A DNA stretch of 64,000 nucleotides from Phymorhynchus buccinoides. Taxonomy: Eukaryota; Mollusca; Gastropoda; Neogastropoda; Raphitomidae. Of the stretch, positions 63,750 through 64,000 are shown piece by piece (the stretch's first letter is position 1; every line of letters begins with the position of its first letter). A model generated the notes under the pieces. It did not search any database. It had not been told where the DNA came from and saw nothing but the letters and a program-made list of their open reading frames with translations. The position numbers were made by a program, and so were the translations under genes. The DNA lies in assembly GCA_017654935.2 (NCBI GenBank), contig CM065698.1, positions 37,415,302-37,479,301 on the forward strand. Direction: 5' to 3'.

Positions 63750-64000
63750 GCTTCAATCCAGTGCTGGTGAGGGGATAAAACATCATATAATTTTTTCTTA
63801 GTTGGACTCCATACTTTCATAATGCCATCACATAGAGTATTCAAAGTTGGCTTAAAATGGACAGAGTAATGCATTGCATCAGTGTGCAAAATTTCATGTA
63901 GATATCTATTAGTTCCTGAGAAACAAAAATTCTCCTCCGGACGCAGCAGTGTGTTACCTTAATAGGATATAAAATTATTGCCAATTACAAAAAAATTTCA
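63750..64000. other. No gene seen
   Basis: AT-rich sequence to the window edge. The first few codons after the MITE (CFNPVLV) may continue the transposase exon to a gtgagg donor near 63769. Confidence 0.35.

Overview
The window is repeat-rich metazoan chromosomal DNA, most likely from a mollusc. The evidence is split exons with GT/AG junctions, long GA/GT/CA microsatellites, several LINE families, DIRS/gypsy debris, many small inverted-repeat elements, and a transposase resembling the molluscan N-RAG-TP elements first described in Aplysia. The only ordinary host gene I recognise with confidence is the 3' end of a urease accessory GTPase (ureG; exons 21787-21982 and 23210-23341). It contains an extra G and an in-frame stop, so it is either a pseudogene or carries sequencing errors.

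The dominant structure is a direct large-scale duplication. Copy A (1-8682 plus 17560-20999, ending at a 500-base N gap) matches copy B (51482-60097 plus 60410-about 63285). The shared order is: (1) an N-RAG-TP-like transposase gene with a RAG1-like Cys-pair N-terminus (seen only in B) and 13-residue repeats; (2) a truncated OTU protease exon; (3) an Ulp1/C48-type protease fragment; (4) a GATC-rich non-coding spacer with a degenerate direct repeat; (5) a compact virus-like module with a packaging-type ATPase, the C-terminal part of an adenain/Ulp1-fold protease, two PC4-like single-strand DNA-binding proteins and a small Cys/His protein, three of these genes with a TATA-like box; (6) a BED-finger hAT-like gene whose intron is a microsatellite; (7) a 118-bp tandem repeat, a duplicated P-element-like exon and a 91-bp minisatellite made from the PP-x-LH block of a second transposase. 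Each copy carries private stops and frameshifts, so they decayed independently. Copy B also has an inversion of about 312 bp and lacks about 8.5 kb. Copy A has in that place a C2H2 zinc-finger relic, an apparently intact two-ORF L1/Tx1-like LINE, GA tracts and a DIRS gag-like fragment.

Between the copies (21.5-51 kb) lie ureG, MITEs, gypsy integrase and gag fragments, a broken SWIM/YqaJ gene, a 14-bp TIR element with a 19-unit internal minisatellite (a second copy at 37.6 kb has 2 units), MADF-domain exons, an unrecognised multi-exon gene (37107-39411), two head-to-tail minus-strand pieces of an RNase H-bearing LINE with many scattered copies of its 3' tail, and a long L2/CR1-like LINE ORF (46348-49551) with a typical 3' end.

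The most unusual content is the association of an N-RAG-TP-like transposase, two cysteine-protease fragments and a virus-like ATPase/protease/PC4 cassette in the same order twice, and the growth of a transposase catalytic-region exon into a minisatellite. Nothing here proves activity. No integrase, protein-primed polymerase, major capsid protein or RAG2-like gene was found. All identities rest on motif reading, without database searches.
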